From Psococerastis gibbosa (lineage: Eukaryota; Arthropoda; Insecta; Psocodea; Psocidae), in assembly GCA_963971405.1 (NCBI GenBank), contig OZ020491.1:32167019-32231018 (forward strand): 64,000 nucleotides of DNA, read 5' to 3'. Below, piece after piece: positions 41,692 to 52,948 of this stretch (the stretch's first letter is position 1; each line of letters opens with the position of its first letter). A program made the position numbers and the translations under genes. The notes under the pieces are model-generated. The model had not been told where the DNA came from, did not search any database, and was given only the letters and a program-made list of their open reading frames with translations.

Positions 41692-42089
41692 TTTCAGAAA
41701 TCCTGAACCCGCCACTGAAAGCATTAGATAGCAGTAGTAGACTACCCGTTTTTAATACTGTTGGCATGTAGTCGTCATTAGATAGGGGCCGGAGCCCGTA
41801 GGCCGTAATGTGGCTGTCAGCGACGCTAAAGTGGTTAATTTTGAGTAACCCCTTTATGGCTACAGGTGTTGAAGGTACAGTACCTAGCCTTGTAGAAATC
41901 CTGAACCCGCCACTGAAGGCATTTCATAGCAGTAGTACCCTTTTTTAACAGGTACTGTTTGCAGGTAGTCATTAGATAGGGGCCGGAGCCCGTAAGCCGT
42001 AATGTGGCTGTCACCGACGCTGTAGAGGTCTAATTTGAGCAACCTCTCTATGGCTACAAGTGTTGAGGGTACAGTACCTAGCACTAGCA
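41692..42089. repeat. 198-bp direct tandem duplication
   Basis: AGAAATCCTGAACCCGCCAC starts at 41696 and 41894. Shared onward are GATAGGGGCCGGAGCCCGTA, CCGTAATGTGGCTGTCA, ATGGCTACA and GTACAGTACCTAGC. The copies differ at many single positions and small gaps, so the duplication is moderately old. No protein. Confidence 0.85.
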
Positions 42090-42650
42090 GCTTTACTGTG
42101 AATAGACTTCAAGCCTGAGGACAAGAGGGGTTGTGTTAGGGGGACTTGGAGCCCCATCAAGCCTTTTGTCTCACAACACAACAATGCTATTCATTGCTGT
42201 GGCAACAACTTAACCGGCGTATGTAGGTGAATAATTGAAATACACGCCGAATTGAAAGTAGCCCTTATGTTTAACTTAGCGTCGGCTGGTTCACTTTTGC
42301 GGGTTTAAGTGAATTATTGCTACCTGCCAAAGGTGTTGCCGTGTTGGACGGTGGGGGGGGGGGGGCTGTAACAATACCCCTTGATTATAATAGGGGTTGT
42401 ATAGAAGGTATTATTTCGAAGGGGTTGTGCCAAAGAATGTTAGGTTGAGCTTCCGTGAAAAGGGATACGCAGAAAACTGATGGCTCCTATTCCTTTCTTA
42501 CTTTACGGTACGTTTTTGGTTACACACTTACGCCTTGGGGTCTATTGTGCCACTTACTGAATATTAGTACTTAGGACGTTTTCCTTAATAAAAGTCTTGT
42601 TTTGGTCTATTTGATCTGGGAGACTATGACCTTATAAAATGTACTTGATG
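42090..42650. other. No gene recognised
   Basis: Slightly less AT-rich, with a G run at 42352-42363. No frame or repeat partner found. Confidence 0.45.
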
Positions 42651-42657
42651 TGTTACA

Positions 42658-42805
42658 TTATAGTATGACAGAAACTTCTTCTTCTTTCCCCTTAATGCCG
42701 CGTGCGCAGCGTCGGGGGTATCCCCGAACCCATTTCCTGAACGCGCCCCGGTCGGACGTTAACGCCTTGAGCTCGGCCATTGTTTTCCCTCTTGCTCCGG
42801 CGTAC
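42658..42805 (-). pseudogene. LINE family G, C-terminal end, copy 2
   Basis: The minus frame reads GARGKTMAELKALTSDRGAF, RKWVRGYPRRCARGIKGKEE and a Glu-rich tail. Same ending as 34130 (NTMAELKTLTSERVEYKKWV). Uninterrupted over about 45 codons; the 5' side is lost. Confidence 0.75.
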
Positions 42806-43100
42806 ATAACAGAAACTGACCATAGAAACATCGCCGCTCTTTCGCTCATCTAAATCATCTGAAATCGTCCCAGAATTATTATTCTGTAAGTGAGCAGCTG
42901 TTACAAGCCTTTTATCACCTCAGGGGGCCTAACCATCCTAAAAGACATGTAACTAGCGCTCTGATTGGCTAATAATTACGCACAATTGTGACAGCAAGCC
43001 ATATGTACACTGGTATAGTCCACGCAAAATGAGAAAAGTATGGACGTGGAATGTTTTAATCCTGTGCAACACTATAAATATATTTTTTGCACCATTTTGT

Positions 43101-43250
43101 GTTACCTTGTTGCATTGGTTGCAAGGCTTAACAAAAATTGTGCAAAGAATATTTTTACAGTGAATACATACGTGCGTTACCTTGTTGCATTGGATGCAAG
43201 GCTTAACAAAAATTGTGCAAAGAATATTTTTACAGTGAATGCATACGTGC
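43101..43250. repeat. 75-bp tandem duplication
   Basis: GTTACCTTGTTGCATTGG starts at 43101 and 43176, and the start of a third unit is at 43251. The two full units differ at very few positions (GGTTGC versus GGATGC, AATACA versus AATGCA), so it is young. 75 bp is 25 codons, so one frame stays open by construction. Confidence 0.9.
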
Positions 43251-43261
43251 GTTACCTTTAG

Positions 43262-44077
43262 ACCTAGCTGTTAGCAAAACAGACTATATAATAGGATCTA
43301 TCGGAAATTCGACTTTTTTTCAGGTTGCAAGTAACTTGTACATATACATAGGGGAGTACTAACAATGACCTTGATAATGTTGTGTTATAAAAACCATTAA
43401 AGTTTATAGTAACAATTCACAAGTCGATGAAGTTCATTGTTAGTGTAGCCCTTAACGGTTTTGATAACACAAATTTCTCAAGGTCAACATACTGACTGTT
43501 ACACTTTTCTTAGATCAGGTAGCTGTAGTAAGACTAGCTGTGATTTAATTTCAGCTATACGTTTTTGTTTAGCACAAACCTGGCACTGGGAGCGCCGAAG
43601 TGCCCCCCCCCCCCCCCCCCCCCCGCGCACCGCGCTGTTATTTACGCCACTGTCGCTCGGACTGGTGTGCAATTGGACAATCTGTGTTAAATAGTGACAT
43701 ACCAGTATATAATGAGAAAGAGTAATGGCAAAAAACTCATGTTATTCAAAGAAATAAAAGAATAGAGTGCGAATGGAATCTATGCTTCTGAATATCTATA
43801 GGGACACCATCAATTTTTCAAATGTTGGATCGACTGACAATAATGAGCTCTGGGTATTATGTATTCCCTATGGTATGATGATAGCGCTACATTATTGATT
43901 GAAAATCACGAGCGTAAGCTTCTTAGGATGGGAGTTCTGTATAAGATGGGCTATAATTTTTCTATGTAACATTTACTACAGGTATATATACAATTTACTA
44001 TATAAAATTCGCCCATATGGAAAATAAAGACAAATTTCTTTCTTTCTTTCCATTTCACCAATCAATGATCAATACCA
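43262..44077. other. No gene recognised; long C run
   Basis: AT-rich apart from a C run of more than 20 at about 43601-43625. A CTTT repeat at 44038-44050 may be a tail. No credible frame. Confidence 0.45.
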
Positions 44078-44442
44078 CTACCATGTTGAATCCATGAGAG
44101 CATGTTTCAATCTGCGGCAAACTTGGTAGTGTGCACAGCGTTGGCAGGGGAACATGATGGGACACGATAACGCGCTGAGACTATTCCAGTCAGTCTACGG
44201 GCATGTCGAGTCCTGGTCACCTCCGATTTAATCGTGTGACCACCATGTTCCCCAAGTGGTTCGGACTCCACTATAATCAGGAGGTCCACCCTGTCAGTCA
44301 ACTCCCCTTTCCCCGAGGTGAAAGAGTCTGCCCTTAGGGTGCCTCAAGTTAACAAACAGACTCACTCCCCCCGCCAGGCTGACAGGGTTGCTTAAAGCAG
44401 AAATGCTGCAAGCAGGAGTTTGAAACAACAACAACAACAACA
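44078..44442 (+). mobile_element. Retroposon F2, plus copy, AAC tail
   Basis: Begins within the head (CCATGTTGAATCCATGAGAG), core AAGTGGTTCGGACTCCAC, end CTGCAAGCAGGAGTTTGAAA, then AACAACAACAACAAC to 44442. The clearest AAC tail in the window, fixing the sense orientation of F2. Slightly 5'-truncated. Confidence 0.8.
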
Positions 44443-44612
44443 GCCTTGGCGCTACGCCCCGTGAAGGTCCTTGGCCTGCTCTGTCACATCGCGCCAGCCT
44501 GCGCGGTCCTGCGCTCTCCTTCACCAGTCATCGACGCCAAGGGTCGCCAGATCCACCTCGACGTCGTCCAGTCATCGCATCCGTGGCCGTCCCACTCGTC
44601 TTCTTCCTTGGG
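44443..44612 (-). pseudogene. LINE C-terminal fragment between two F2 copies
   Basis: The minus strand reads GRPRMR, a stop, LDDVEVDLATLGVDDW, then RRAQDRAGWRDVTEQAKDLH, GA-stop. 'GRPRxRWLDDVExDL..W...AQDRxxWRxxxxxAKxLHGA' is a LINE ending of a further family. High GC content stands out against its neighbours. Flanked by F2 in plus on the left and F2 in minus on the right. Confidence 0.75.
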
Positions 44613-44617
44613 GCAAT

Positions 44618-44896
44618 TTGAGGCACCCTAAGGGCAGACTCTTTCACCTCGGGGGAAAGGGGAGTTGACTGACAGGGAGGACCTCCTGATTATAGTGGAT
44701 TCCGAACCACTTGGGGAACATGATAAAGTCACACGATTAAATCGGAGGTGACCAGGACTCGACACGCACTCAGACTGACTCAGCGCGTTATAATATCCCA
44801 CCATGTTCCCCTGCCAACGCTGTGCACTCTACCAAGCTTACCGCAGTTTGAAACATGCTCTGCTCTCATGGATTCAACATGGTAAGGCCGTTGGCG
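44618..44896 (-). mobile_element. Retroposon F2, minus copy, 3'-truncated
   Basis: Plus strand TTTGAGGCACCCTAAGGGCA, CCTCCTGATTATAGTGGATT, GGTAAGGCCGTTGGC: from just inside the 3' part to the head. It lacks the GCAGGCGTTGG end. Forms an inverted pair with 44078-44442. Confidence 0.75.
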
Positions 44897-45254
44897 TCTC
44901 TCTGAATATATACTCGTATATATTTATAATAATTTTTATATTTGTTTCAGTTGTTGTGAGCGGCTGACGGTTCCACGCAGCCTATGTTTCTTCCACGAAA
45001 AGTAAAAAACGGCCGTTAAACTGTATCAACTCATACCGGTAAGCAATAGTAAGCATTAATAAAGTTTTCTTCATCTTTATGTTATGCAGCAAAATTACTC
45101 AAATTTTGCGCTCAAGGATCAATACCGCTTTTTTAAATGTCAGCAACTTGGTTCCTATTTTAGGGAGATTCATCTACCTATTGAGATGGCGACCAATGTT
45201 CGACTTTCGGAAAATTTCTTCACAACTTTTCAGTTCATGCCCCCCCCCCCCTTG

Positions 45255-45609
45255 CCAACGGCCTTACCATGTTGATTCCATTAGAGCAGAGCATGTTTCA
45301 AACTGCGGCAACTTGGTAGTGTGCACAGCGTTGGCAGGGGAACCTGGTGGGACATGATTATTCGCTTAGGCAGTATAAGTCGAGTCCTGGTCAGCTCCGA
45401 TTTAATCGTGTGACTTTACCATGTTCCCCAAGTGGTTCGGAATCCACTATAATCAGAAGGTCCACCCTGTTAGTCAACTCCCTTTTCCCCGAGGTGAAAG
45501 AGTCTGCCCTTAGGGTGCCTCAAGTTAAAAAACAGACTCACTCCCCCCGCCAGGCTGACAGGGTTGCTTAAAAGCAGAAATGCTGAAAGCAGGCGTTAGA
45601 AACAACGAC
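45255..45609 (+). mobile_element. Retroposon F2 inserted in K
   Basis: Head CCAACGGCCTTACCATG, end GCAGGCGTTAGAAACAACG. Flanks CAGTTCATG plus a C run at the left and CATTTCATGACCCCC at the right. K without an insert reads TTTCATGACCCC, so this is a target duplication of about 9-15 bp with the C run expanded. Confidence 0.8.
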
Positions 45610-46095
45610 ATTTCATGACCCCCTGAGCCTAAAACCACCGTCCGTTCAAAATGTTATATACAGTATATGTATGTATATCAATTTTAGGAAACACTCTAAC
45701 ATCCGTAAATATTATCCGATTTTGATGAAACTTGGCACAAAAATTGATCATACAAATGTCTTGATCGAGTTCGTTAACCAGCAAGATCCACAATTTAGTT
45801 ACAAGATGGCGGCCGATTGAAACCTTGTACAATTCATATTTCAGTTAATATTGGTCGCCGAGAAATGAATTAAAATCTGACTGAAAGTCCGTATTATTAT
45901 CTACGATAATGGTAATCACCACTTTTTACGACATCAACCATTTTAAGATGGCACCCCGTCAAAGTGAAAATAATTTGATAAATAAAAGTTCATAGTCGGC
46001 ATTGTGGTTCGAAATTTGGAACACAAGAGTGTTTTGTATGTTGACTGTTGATTTTGTGGTCGGGAAAATAATGAAGTATTTTTATTTGTTATTAC

Positions 46096-46486
46096 CATAG
46101 ATTTTAATAATAATACTAGATATCGAACTCCCATGGTCTCTGTATGGAGTGTTGTGAAGCCATCCGCCATTGCTATAAGTGGATAGAAAGAACGGAAAGA
46201 ACGCAAGGTGCCTGTTATTAAATGAGTACTTCTCGACGAAATAAATTTTATCTTGATTTAATTTCAGTTAATATTGTCTTTTATGTAACTATTGATCAAA
46301 ATCCACTGAAAATAAACTGAAAGATTGAACTTTTGAACGTAATTTTCACAGAAAATGTTAGGAAATCTCATAAGAACGCAAGGTGTTAATGAATGTAAAC
46401 ACGTTTTCTATCCACTTATAGTAATGGCGGCTGGCTTCAAAATATGCAGGGGAGTTCGTTATCTAGTATTATTATAAAAATCTATG
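46096..46486. mobile_element. 391-bp TIR MITE inside K
   Basis: CATAGATTTTAATAATAATA at the left, TATTATTATAAAAATCTATG at the right; the inverted similarity continues about 110 bp (CGAACTCCC, CCGCCATT.CTATAAGTGG). Flanks GTTATTAC and ATTATTAC give a 7-8-bp duplication, which would fit an hAT-like element. No frame. Confidence 0.7.
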
Positions 46487-46642
46487 ATTATTACATAGAT
46501 AGCGTAGGTAGCGTAGAAAAGAAGCAGGGTCTGCGGAATCTCCCTACTCCTGATCGGTCAGAGCCGAAAGGGATTTTTATTATACACAAGAGATGATACT
46601 TAATGAGATTTTAAGAAACAATTGCAGTGAGATAAGCCTTAT

Positions 46643-46868
46643 GTCAGGACATGTAGAGTAGTGGTACAGACTCTGACTTTCACCCGAAAGGTAGTTGGTT
46701 CGAGTCCATTCCATTCCATTCGACTTCATTTTCTGGCCTTGAACGGATGGCACATAAAGCAGGTAGTCCTGGACTTTCCTAGTTGAGTGTAAGAGAGGGC
46801 TTTATAGCCTTAACTCCGCTAGGTTGGCTTAGTAATAGAACACAAAGTCAATATTCATTTATTTTTCA
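46643..46868 (+). mobile_element. tRNA-Glu-derived SINE, copy 3
   Basis: AGGACATGTAGAGTAGTGGT, CTGACTTTCACCCGAAAGG, GGTTCGAGTCC, body with GAGTGTAAGAGAGGGCTTTA and TTGGCTTAGTAATAGAACA, then an A/T tail. A CATTC duplication follows the B box. Good A and B boxes in the plus orientation. Confidence 0.85.
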
Positions 46869-47865
46869 GTGTAAATATCAAATATCTCATGAATATTAAT
46901 TGTAGAATTGTCAATAATATCAGGACAAACAGAAGAACCTTTTCTTTGATAGATGATACTGCTTTATTATTATTACTGTTTTCAAACCAACTGCAATTAT
47001 AATTTAATACTATTAATACAAATACCGCAAGGCAATGACCCGTGTGCGGTTTGACGTGTTGGTTACCTATATCTAAACAAATAAAAACATATAAAATGTG
47101 TCCAGTATCTAATGTTAAAATGCTAAAATAAAAACTAAAACAATGAAGACAAGGACTTTTAAATCGGAGTATGTACAGTACCTCTTTTTAACACAGATTG
47201 GGTATTTTTAACTTAATTTAATTTAACTCAACTTGTTCACAAAACGATTCGTAGGCCTATATGGTAGTCCCATAGCGAGGAAGGAGTTCAAGACTGTGGC
47301 CAATTGGTGTTAGAGGCGGCCACATGCCAATTATATCATTTCTGCTAATTTATCGGATATTTTTATGGCTCTACGACCAATATTTCCTGCGAAAATCCGC
47401 TTTGTGCAAAAAAAACGCGTAGTGGGTTACTCCAAATTGCTTTTTAGTACTTTGGCCTTTGTCTCGCTAGTTTCACTGTGCTAACGAGGCAAAATTCGTG
47501 TCTATTTAGCACAAAACTTCATTCCTTGTCTCCCCATTTATTGCCTCGTCTCAATAAATTTCTCTCAGTATTTTTTTGTAGTTTGTCAGAGACGAGTTTA
47601 GTATGTTTTGTTACAGCCGATTGATTAGATTCTGACCCAGACAGGGGAAAGTTTTTATACCATAGACAAAGAATACTTAAAATAGATGAGGCGCGTAATG
47701 GGAGTTGCAGGGGAGATATATCCGTTCGTGCACTGTCTGCTATTTTATTCCGTCTCCTGTTTACTGTTTCCTGGGAAAGTTTTATAACTTAGGAAAGTTA
47801 TGTTATCCCGAGAAGGGTTATCCATAGGCATTAAGAGCAACTACATCTAAATATAATTACAAAGA
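46869..47865. other. No gene; one dispersed block near 47170-47345
   Basis: GTAGTCCCATAGCGAGGAAG, CAAGACTGTGGCCAATTGG and TGTTAGAGGCGGCCACATG recur in similar order at 50385-50490 and 55355-55435, so a further dispersed repeat is present. 47023-47060 has the CCGCAAGG..GTGTGCGG stem motif. Otherwise AT-rich without a frame. Confidence 0.5.
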
Positions 47866-48066
47866 CTTTCACGGCTGGAGTTACGTTATAGAGTTATCCC
47901 AGGACGTGTAGATTAGGTGATTATAAGGCCTCTAACTTTCACCCACAAGGTGGTTGCTGCATTTTCTGGCCATGCAGGGCAGGTAAAGCAGGCGGTCCTA
48001 GTTGAGTGTAAGAGAGACCCTAACTCCGCTAGGTTGGCTTAGTAATAGAACAAAAAGTAAAAAAAC
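47866..48066 (+). mobile_element. tRNA-Glu-derived SINE, copy 4, damaged, after a GGCTGGAG motif
   Basis: AAAGACTTTCACGGCTGGAG at 47866 is the start of the dispersed tail element; the SINE then runs from 47900 (AGGACGTGTAGATTAGGTG, TAACTTTCACCCACAAGG). The B box is lost and the body is shortened, ending TTAGTAATAGAACAAAAAGT. Confidence 0.7.
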
Positions 48067-48650
48067 CCTAACACCCCCCTCCCTCCCCGTATAAATATCC
48101 CTTCATAATGGACTTTCACTTTTTCCCGCGCAAATTCAAACTGACGTGATAAATTACATTGACACTATAGTTTCCGCAAGCCCATACTGATGGCTAATGA
48201 ATCGGAAGACTGCCAAATGTTATTTTTTGCTACATTTTTTTTATTTTATAAATTCCCTCAACTGACCCATCGTTAACGGAAATTGAGCGATTTATTACTC
48301 TCTTTTTTTTAATGGGTTTTCATGAATTTCAAACGGAAAAAAAATTTCCCGGCTTCATGAATGTTTTAACTTTATTAATTGATGCTCAGTGGTTAGTCCC
48401 AAAGGAATAGAATATTCAATATAGACATGGAATTGTCTCGAAAGTTTTGTCAAATTTTTAGCTTATGAATTTTAAAGTTGTACAGTAAGTTCATTTCCGA
48501 AATTTGGAACCAGTTGTGCAATTACCTATACCCTCAAATCCGATCCCCTGGAGGATTTAGACTACAGTTCTACCGAGTACCGATTGAAATGCAGCTTTCA
48601 ATTCTAACCTCTCGACTACAGTCCTCGCCGTACACAATATACAGTATATT
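48067..48650. other. No gene recognised
   Basis: AT-rich, no repeat partner or credible frame. Confidence 0.45.
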
Positions 48651-48871
48651 ATAAATAAATAAATAAAATAAATATTGACTTTTTGTTCTATTACTAAGCC
48701 AACCTAGCGGAGTTAGAGCTATAAAGCCCCCTCTTACACTCAACTAGGAAGGCCTGGGACCGCCTACTTTACATGCCCTCCGAAGCATGACCAAAAAATG
48801 TAGCAAGTGCGGGACTCGAACCAACATCCTTTCGGGTGAAAGTCAGAGTCTGTACCACTACTCCACGTATC
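48651..48871 (-). mobile_element. tRNA-Glu-derived SINE, copy 5
   Basis: Minus strand: GGAGTAGTGGTACAGACTCT, TTTCACCCGAAAGG, GGTTCGAGTCCC, CCAGGCCTTCCTAGTTGAG, TTTATTTATTTAT tail at 48651-48663. Both pol III boxes are readable. Confidence 0.85.
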
Positions 48872-49231
48872 TCTTTATACTGGAGTGTTCTCTTAGCACG
48901 TGATACATACTGACGGGATATCCCCCCCCCCCCCCCCCCCCGAATATCCCCTTTACAACATTGTGCGATAACCTTTGTGTTGGTTTTAATTAATATACAC
49001 CCATATTACATCTTCCATTAGCAACTTCTCCATCCAATTACAATCTGTTTTGTTATGTTACAACTGCTCCCCTTTGGGGATGCCTTGTAGCCTCGGGAGT
49101 CCTAGAACAAAGGGATTTCGTAACTTATAAGGGGCCTGGAGCTTGACAATGTTGCTTCAACTGTGATTAGTCATACATTATTACATGCCTTATGATTGTG
49201 AGTGCATAATTGTTGACTACTAAACGATCAA
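48872..49231. other. No gene recognised; long C run
   Basis: C run of about 21 at 48921-48941. Otherwise mixed sequence without a frame or repeat partner. Confidence 0.45.
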
Positions 49232-49375
49232 TATAAGTACAAAGGCGTTCACGGCCGGAGTGACGAAGTTGTAGAATCCGGGATGATAGGCCGCGGTCGT
49301 TCTGAAAGCGTATTTCCAAAAGTTTCGTCAACATCTGCAATCGACATCATCAGTGGAACGGCGTAGACTTCTAAG
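49232..49375 (-). repeat. Dispersed tail element with CTGATGAT-GAAAC motif
   Basis: Plus strand GCGTTCACGGCCGGAGTGAC, GAATCCGGGATGATAGGCCG, GGTCGTTCTGAAAGCG, TTTCGTCAACATCTGC, CATCATCAGTGGAAC. On the minus strand this reads CTGATGATGTC..GAC-GAAAC, with a stem between. Near-identical in layout to 57236-57400. Probably a Penelope-like or LINE terminal region. Confidence 0.6.
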
Positions 49376-49558
49376 ATTGTATCTCGGAGGCTCAGCAGCA
49401 ACTGTTTGAGCATGGCCCAAGGGACGAGCACTGACATTTTTACCAAAGTGTGGGGTGGTGGGGGGTGGAGGTGGAGGTTTCCTCGCATCTGATTGGCTCC
49501 CTGCTACCTCAACCTAATTTCAGGATGATTTTCTTTGTTATAGTCTCGGTTTAGGCTG

Positions 49559-49789
49559 GCTAAATAAATAAATAAATAAAATAAATATTGACTTTTTTGT
49601 TCAATTACTAAGCCAACCTAGCGGAGTTAGGGCTTTAAAGCCCTCTCTTACACTCAACTAGGAAGACCCGGGACCGCCTGCTTAACATGCCCTCCGAAGC
49701 ATGGCCAGAAAATGTAGGAAGTGTAGGACTCGAACCAACAACCTTTCGGGTGAAAGTCAGAGTCCGTACCGCTACTCTACATGTCCTGA
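49559..49789 (-). mobile_element. tRNA-Glu-derived SINE, copy 6
   Basis: Minus strand: CAGGACATGTAGAGTAGCGG, CTGACTTTCACCCGAAAGG, GGTTCGAGTCCTAC, CGGTCCCGGGTCTTCC, TTATTTATTTATTTA tail. The most complete copy together with 46643. Confidence 0.85.
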
Positions 49790-49910
49790 CTACCATATTC
49801 TGTTGACTTTTAGTCCTTCTTTTCTGTTGAAGTTGGGCTGGTAGATTGTAGCCTCTTTGTGTAGCCGGGGGTAGTAACTACAACTGCTTCATACTAGGCC
49901 TACCCAGGTT

Positions 49911-50151
49911 CAAAGCTGCAGATAACTTGGTCGTGTGCACAGTGCCGGTAGGGAAACATGGTAGGACTTGTCCTGGTCACCTCCGAACTAATCTTGGGAC
50001 TTCACTGTGTTTCCCAAGTGGTTCGGAATCCACTATAATCAGGAGGTCCACTGTCCTATGGGTTGGCGTAGGACAGTCAAGTCGGGGTCGCTCTATGGGC
50101 CCAAATATGAGGCCTAAGTCGTTATTAACCTGACGAACACTACTATTACTA
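49911..50151 (+). mobile_element. Retroposon F1, 5'-truncated
   Basis: Starts inside the head (CAGGTTCAAAGCTGCAG), core TGGTTCGGAATCCAC, end CTGACGAACACTACTATTAC. Flanks CTAGGCCTA and CTAGCCTA are an approximate target duplication. 5' truncation is typical of target-primed reverse transcription. Confidence 0.75.
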
Positions 50152-51402
50152 TCTAGCCTATTGATCGATGGACCGATTGAATTGTCTAGTAGTCTAGAAA
50201 GACCATTATAATTTTTTCCGACCCAATGGCCCTATTAGCGCCTACAAAAATGTGGTTATGCAACTCTGAAAAAAATGAAAATTTATAGTGTTTTCTAATA
50301 AAATATAAAATATCAGGACAAACAGATGAAATACCAGTATTCGTATTGAGCATTTTGTTATGTTGTGTATACCTCTTTCTAACACAAATTGGCCACAATT
50401 ATTGAATTTGAACAAAACATTAATGGTGTGATAGTCCCGAGGGCCGAGGAAGTAGTTCAAGAACTGCGGCAATTGGTATTAGTGAAGGCTACACACCATA
50501 TCGTCACCCTAAAGTCAGAAGGGCGTACGATCAAAGACAACATTTCGAGATAATTGCGTTTCTGTGTTTGTATATAACCTGCTAGTAGTTTGCTACAAAC
50601 AGTCAGATATGCCCTCCTAATCGAAAATTTCAGCCTTATTTTCAAGTACTTTTGGTGTATGCAAAAGGCCACTAAATCTGATCATAACTCAATTTCCCCA
50701 AAAGTATTGATTACGCCCGTTTGACTTTATGGTACCGATATATCAAAATTTAGAGGAGTTTCTTCTAATTTAATGTATATGTTTTTCGGTTCGATATTCA
50801 ATAATCGACATTTTTCGTGGAAATCGCCTTGGTACAAAATGCGGGTTGCGGGCACTTCGATTCGCTCTTAATCGGCAGTTAATTTTCGTAACAGTATGCG
50901 ATGTGAATCCAATATTTTTTCTGTTTAATATACTGTAAGTGAAAATTGGCTAAATCGTCAGGGGAAATTAAAAGTGGTCTCAAATGATATACGGCTTTTA
51001 AAGAGGGGATTTTTTATTTATATTGTGAATCACGTGGAAGAAAAATCCTTGAGAAAACAATATCTCTAGAATTGCGGATTAGTTTTTCGAGCTGGGAACT
51101 GCGATTTTCCCTCGAGTTTGCTCATTACCCGCTAGATCGCTCCACCAGCAATTTCCTGTATATACAGTACGTTGCAACTCAAAGCTGTTTTTGCCCCTTT
51201 TGAGCTTTTGTCTATTTGTTCTTCTTGATTTCCTGACGAAGCTCTTTCGTCTTTGGCGCGTTTCCTTTTATTATACGTTTATTACGTTTATTTTTCTTTC
51301 AAGTCTTTTATTGGTGTAGAGATAGACTTTTATTGGTGGATTTTTAAGCCTACGGACGTGAGATCTCCCTTTTTGGGGTGAAAATAACACTTAAGATTAA
51401 GA
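50152..51402. other. No gene; one dispersed block
   Basis: 50285-50490 shares TATCAGGACAAACAGA, ACCTCTTTCTAACACAAATT and the GGCAATTGGTATTAGTG block with 46915-47345 and 55300-55440. The rest is AT-rich without a credible frame. Confidence 0.45.
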
Positions 51403-51894
51403 TTAAACACCTAAAACATACCTGAAGGTAGAAATCATCGATAGAAAGGTTTCGCAGAAAAATTATTTTTTAGTCATTTTTCATGAAAATTGAGTTATTT
51501 TTATTTTTTTACCCCCAGAAGCAAACTATCTAGGGGCAAGTGACCCCCCGCATTTTGTTAAAATTAATGACGGCTACAATATATGTGAATTTAAAAGAAA
51601 GCTTTTTTTGATAAATAATTTTTTTAGACGTTTTTTGGAGTTTAGATAATAAAACCCCCCCAAATTGAGTCTCGAGGTATGATTTTTGTGAACCTACATG
51701 CCAAATTTGATCTAATTCGACCGAGTAGTTTGCCCGGAAATCAACGCACAGACAGATATACAGATAGACAGACAGACAGAGCGACAGACTGACAGACATT
51801 TCGTAAAAACCACTTTTTTGGGTTCCTGGGACCTCAAAATCCGTTGAAATCTCGGAATCAAAAATTTCGACCATCACAACGTATAAATTGGAAA
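51403..51894 (-). repeat. Dispersed repeat J, copy 2
   Basis: TAAACACCTAAAACATACCT, AGAAGCAAACTATC, CCGAGTAGTTTGCCCGG, GACAGACAGACAGAGCGACA, GGACCTCAAAA, GTATAAATTGGAAA. About half length; the GGTCCGAGTTTACTCG end is absent. An AAAT run follows at 51894-51915. Confidence 0.65.
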
Positions 51895-52113
51895 TAAATA
51901 AATAAATAAATAAGCGTTTATTTGCAAACAGACAAAATCCAATAATACACGCTAACTACTTTATAAACCTACTAGAATAGCCTAATTATATATTTTTTCA
52001 TCTTTCGCGTGTGTATTTTCAATATTATATAGGCAAGTCTTTTAGGTGCAGAGGTAGACTTTTATTGGTGAACAATAATGAGTGCCTTTTTTTGTCAATA
52101 AAGTTTGCCTTAA

Positions 52114-52499
52114 GGCTGTGTGTTCAAAATGTTTTGTAAACAAGAAATTTTGCTGATTTTTTGACGAAAATAATTTATTGCTCATTCCACAGATACAAAG
52201 GTAACAAAGTGAACAGATAAAAACTCATAAAAAATTCAAGTTATCGCAGGAAGTTTATATTTTCTGAACTGAAATATTATTACCTTAAAAAAATGGATAA
52301 AGAGCCTTAATTAAACCCATTTTGTAGCACAGTTGTAATCTGTAAGGAAAATAGACAGCTTTCACAAAAAGCTCGTATTTTTTAAGATTTTTTCATCTGT
52401 TCCCTTTTATATCTTTGTGGCTGTGGAACGAGCAATTAATTAATTTCGTCCAAAAACTACGATAATTTCTTGTTTACAAAACATTTTGAACACTCAGGC
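52114..52499. mobile_element. 386-bp MITE flanked by TTAA
   Basis: GGCTGTGTGTTCAAAATGTT at the left and AACATTTTGAACACTCAGGC at the right, with similarity continuing about 130 bp inward (GTAAACAAGAAATT, GCTC.TTCCACAG). TTAA stands on both sides (52110-52113 and 52500-52503). TTAA duplication fits piggyBac-type elements, but the tips lack the usual CCC start, so the family is uncertain. Confidence 0.75.
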
Positions 52500-52948
52500 T
52501 TAAGGTACGCAACAGGGTCAGGAATCTTCCATAAAGTTTTGAATTAACATGGAATTTTACAAAGTTGTACAGAAATAAAGTTTGTACAAACGCAGCATGC
52601 ATGGAATTGTTAATATTAAATGAAATTTTCTTTCGCACTGCGCCGCAGAAGGTTACAATGAAAAGTTCTGTCAACAATTTCTCACAAGGTCTTGACACTC
52701 TTTTACAAATATTCCTGGGTACGGGGCTGTAAAGTTTAATTCATAAAAAAGTTATAATTAAAATAACTTGTAAATTATTTCGTGTATAACAACCCCTTGC
52801 TCTTAAAAAAAAAATCTGAAAAATAGCGTAAAAACCAGTTAGACCGTTCTCTCTCTCCCTCGCCCTCTAGTTCCCACTTCATCCCCTAAAATGAAATGTT
52901 AAGATTGATGGGGGTGGGGGGCTGTCAGGTAAACTACACCGCTGACAG

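Larger units (their letters stand above)
45157..46578 (-). repeat. Dispersed repeat K, copy 3, hosting F2 and a MITE
   Basis: TTTTAGGGAGATTCATCTAC at the left and TCGGTCAGAGCCGAAAGGGA at the right are K ends in inverted order. K is interrupted by F2 (45255-45609) and by a 391-bp MITE (46096-46486). Joined across these, the order of blocks matches copies 1 and 2. Three K copies, each hosting or abutting other elements, suggest K is old. Confidence 0.75.

Noticed and set aside
43040-43261. 73-codon frame with two 25-residue repeats
   Set aside because: Created by a recent 75-bp duplication of non-coding sequence.
8106-50133. A conserved peptide-like frame (PSGSESTIIRRST) in all F1 and F2 copies
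   Set aside because: Between F1 and F2 most codon differences in this frame change the amino acid, and truncated copies do not keep it. The frame follows from DNA similarity, not from selection on protein.
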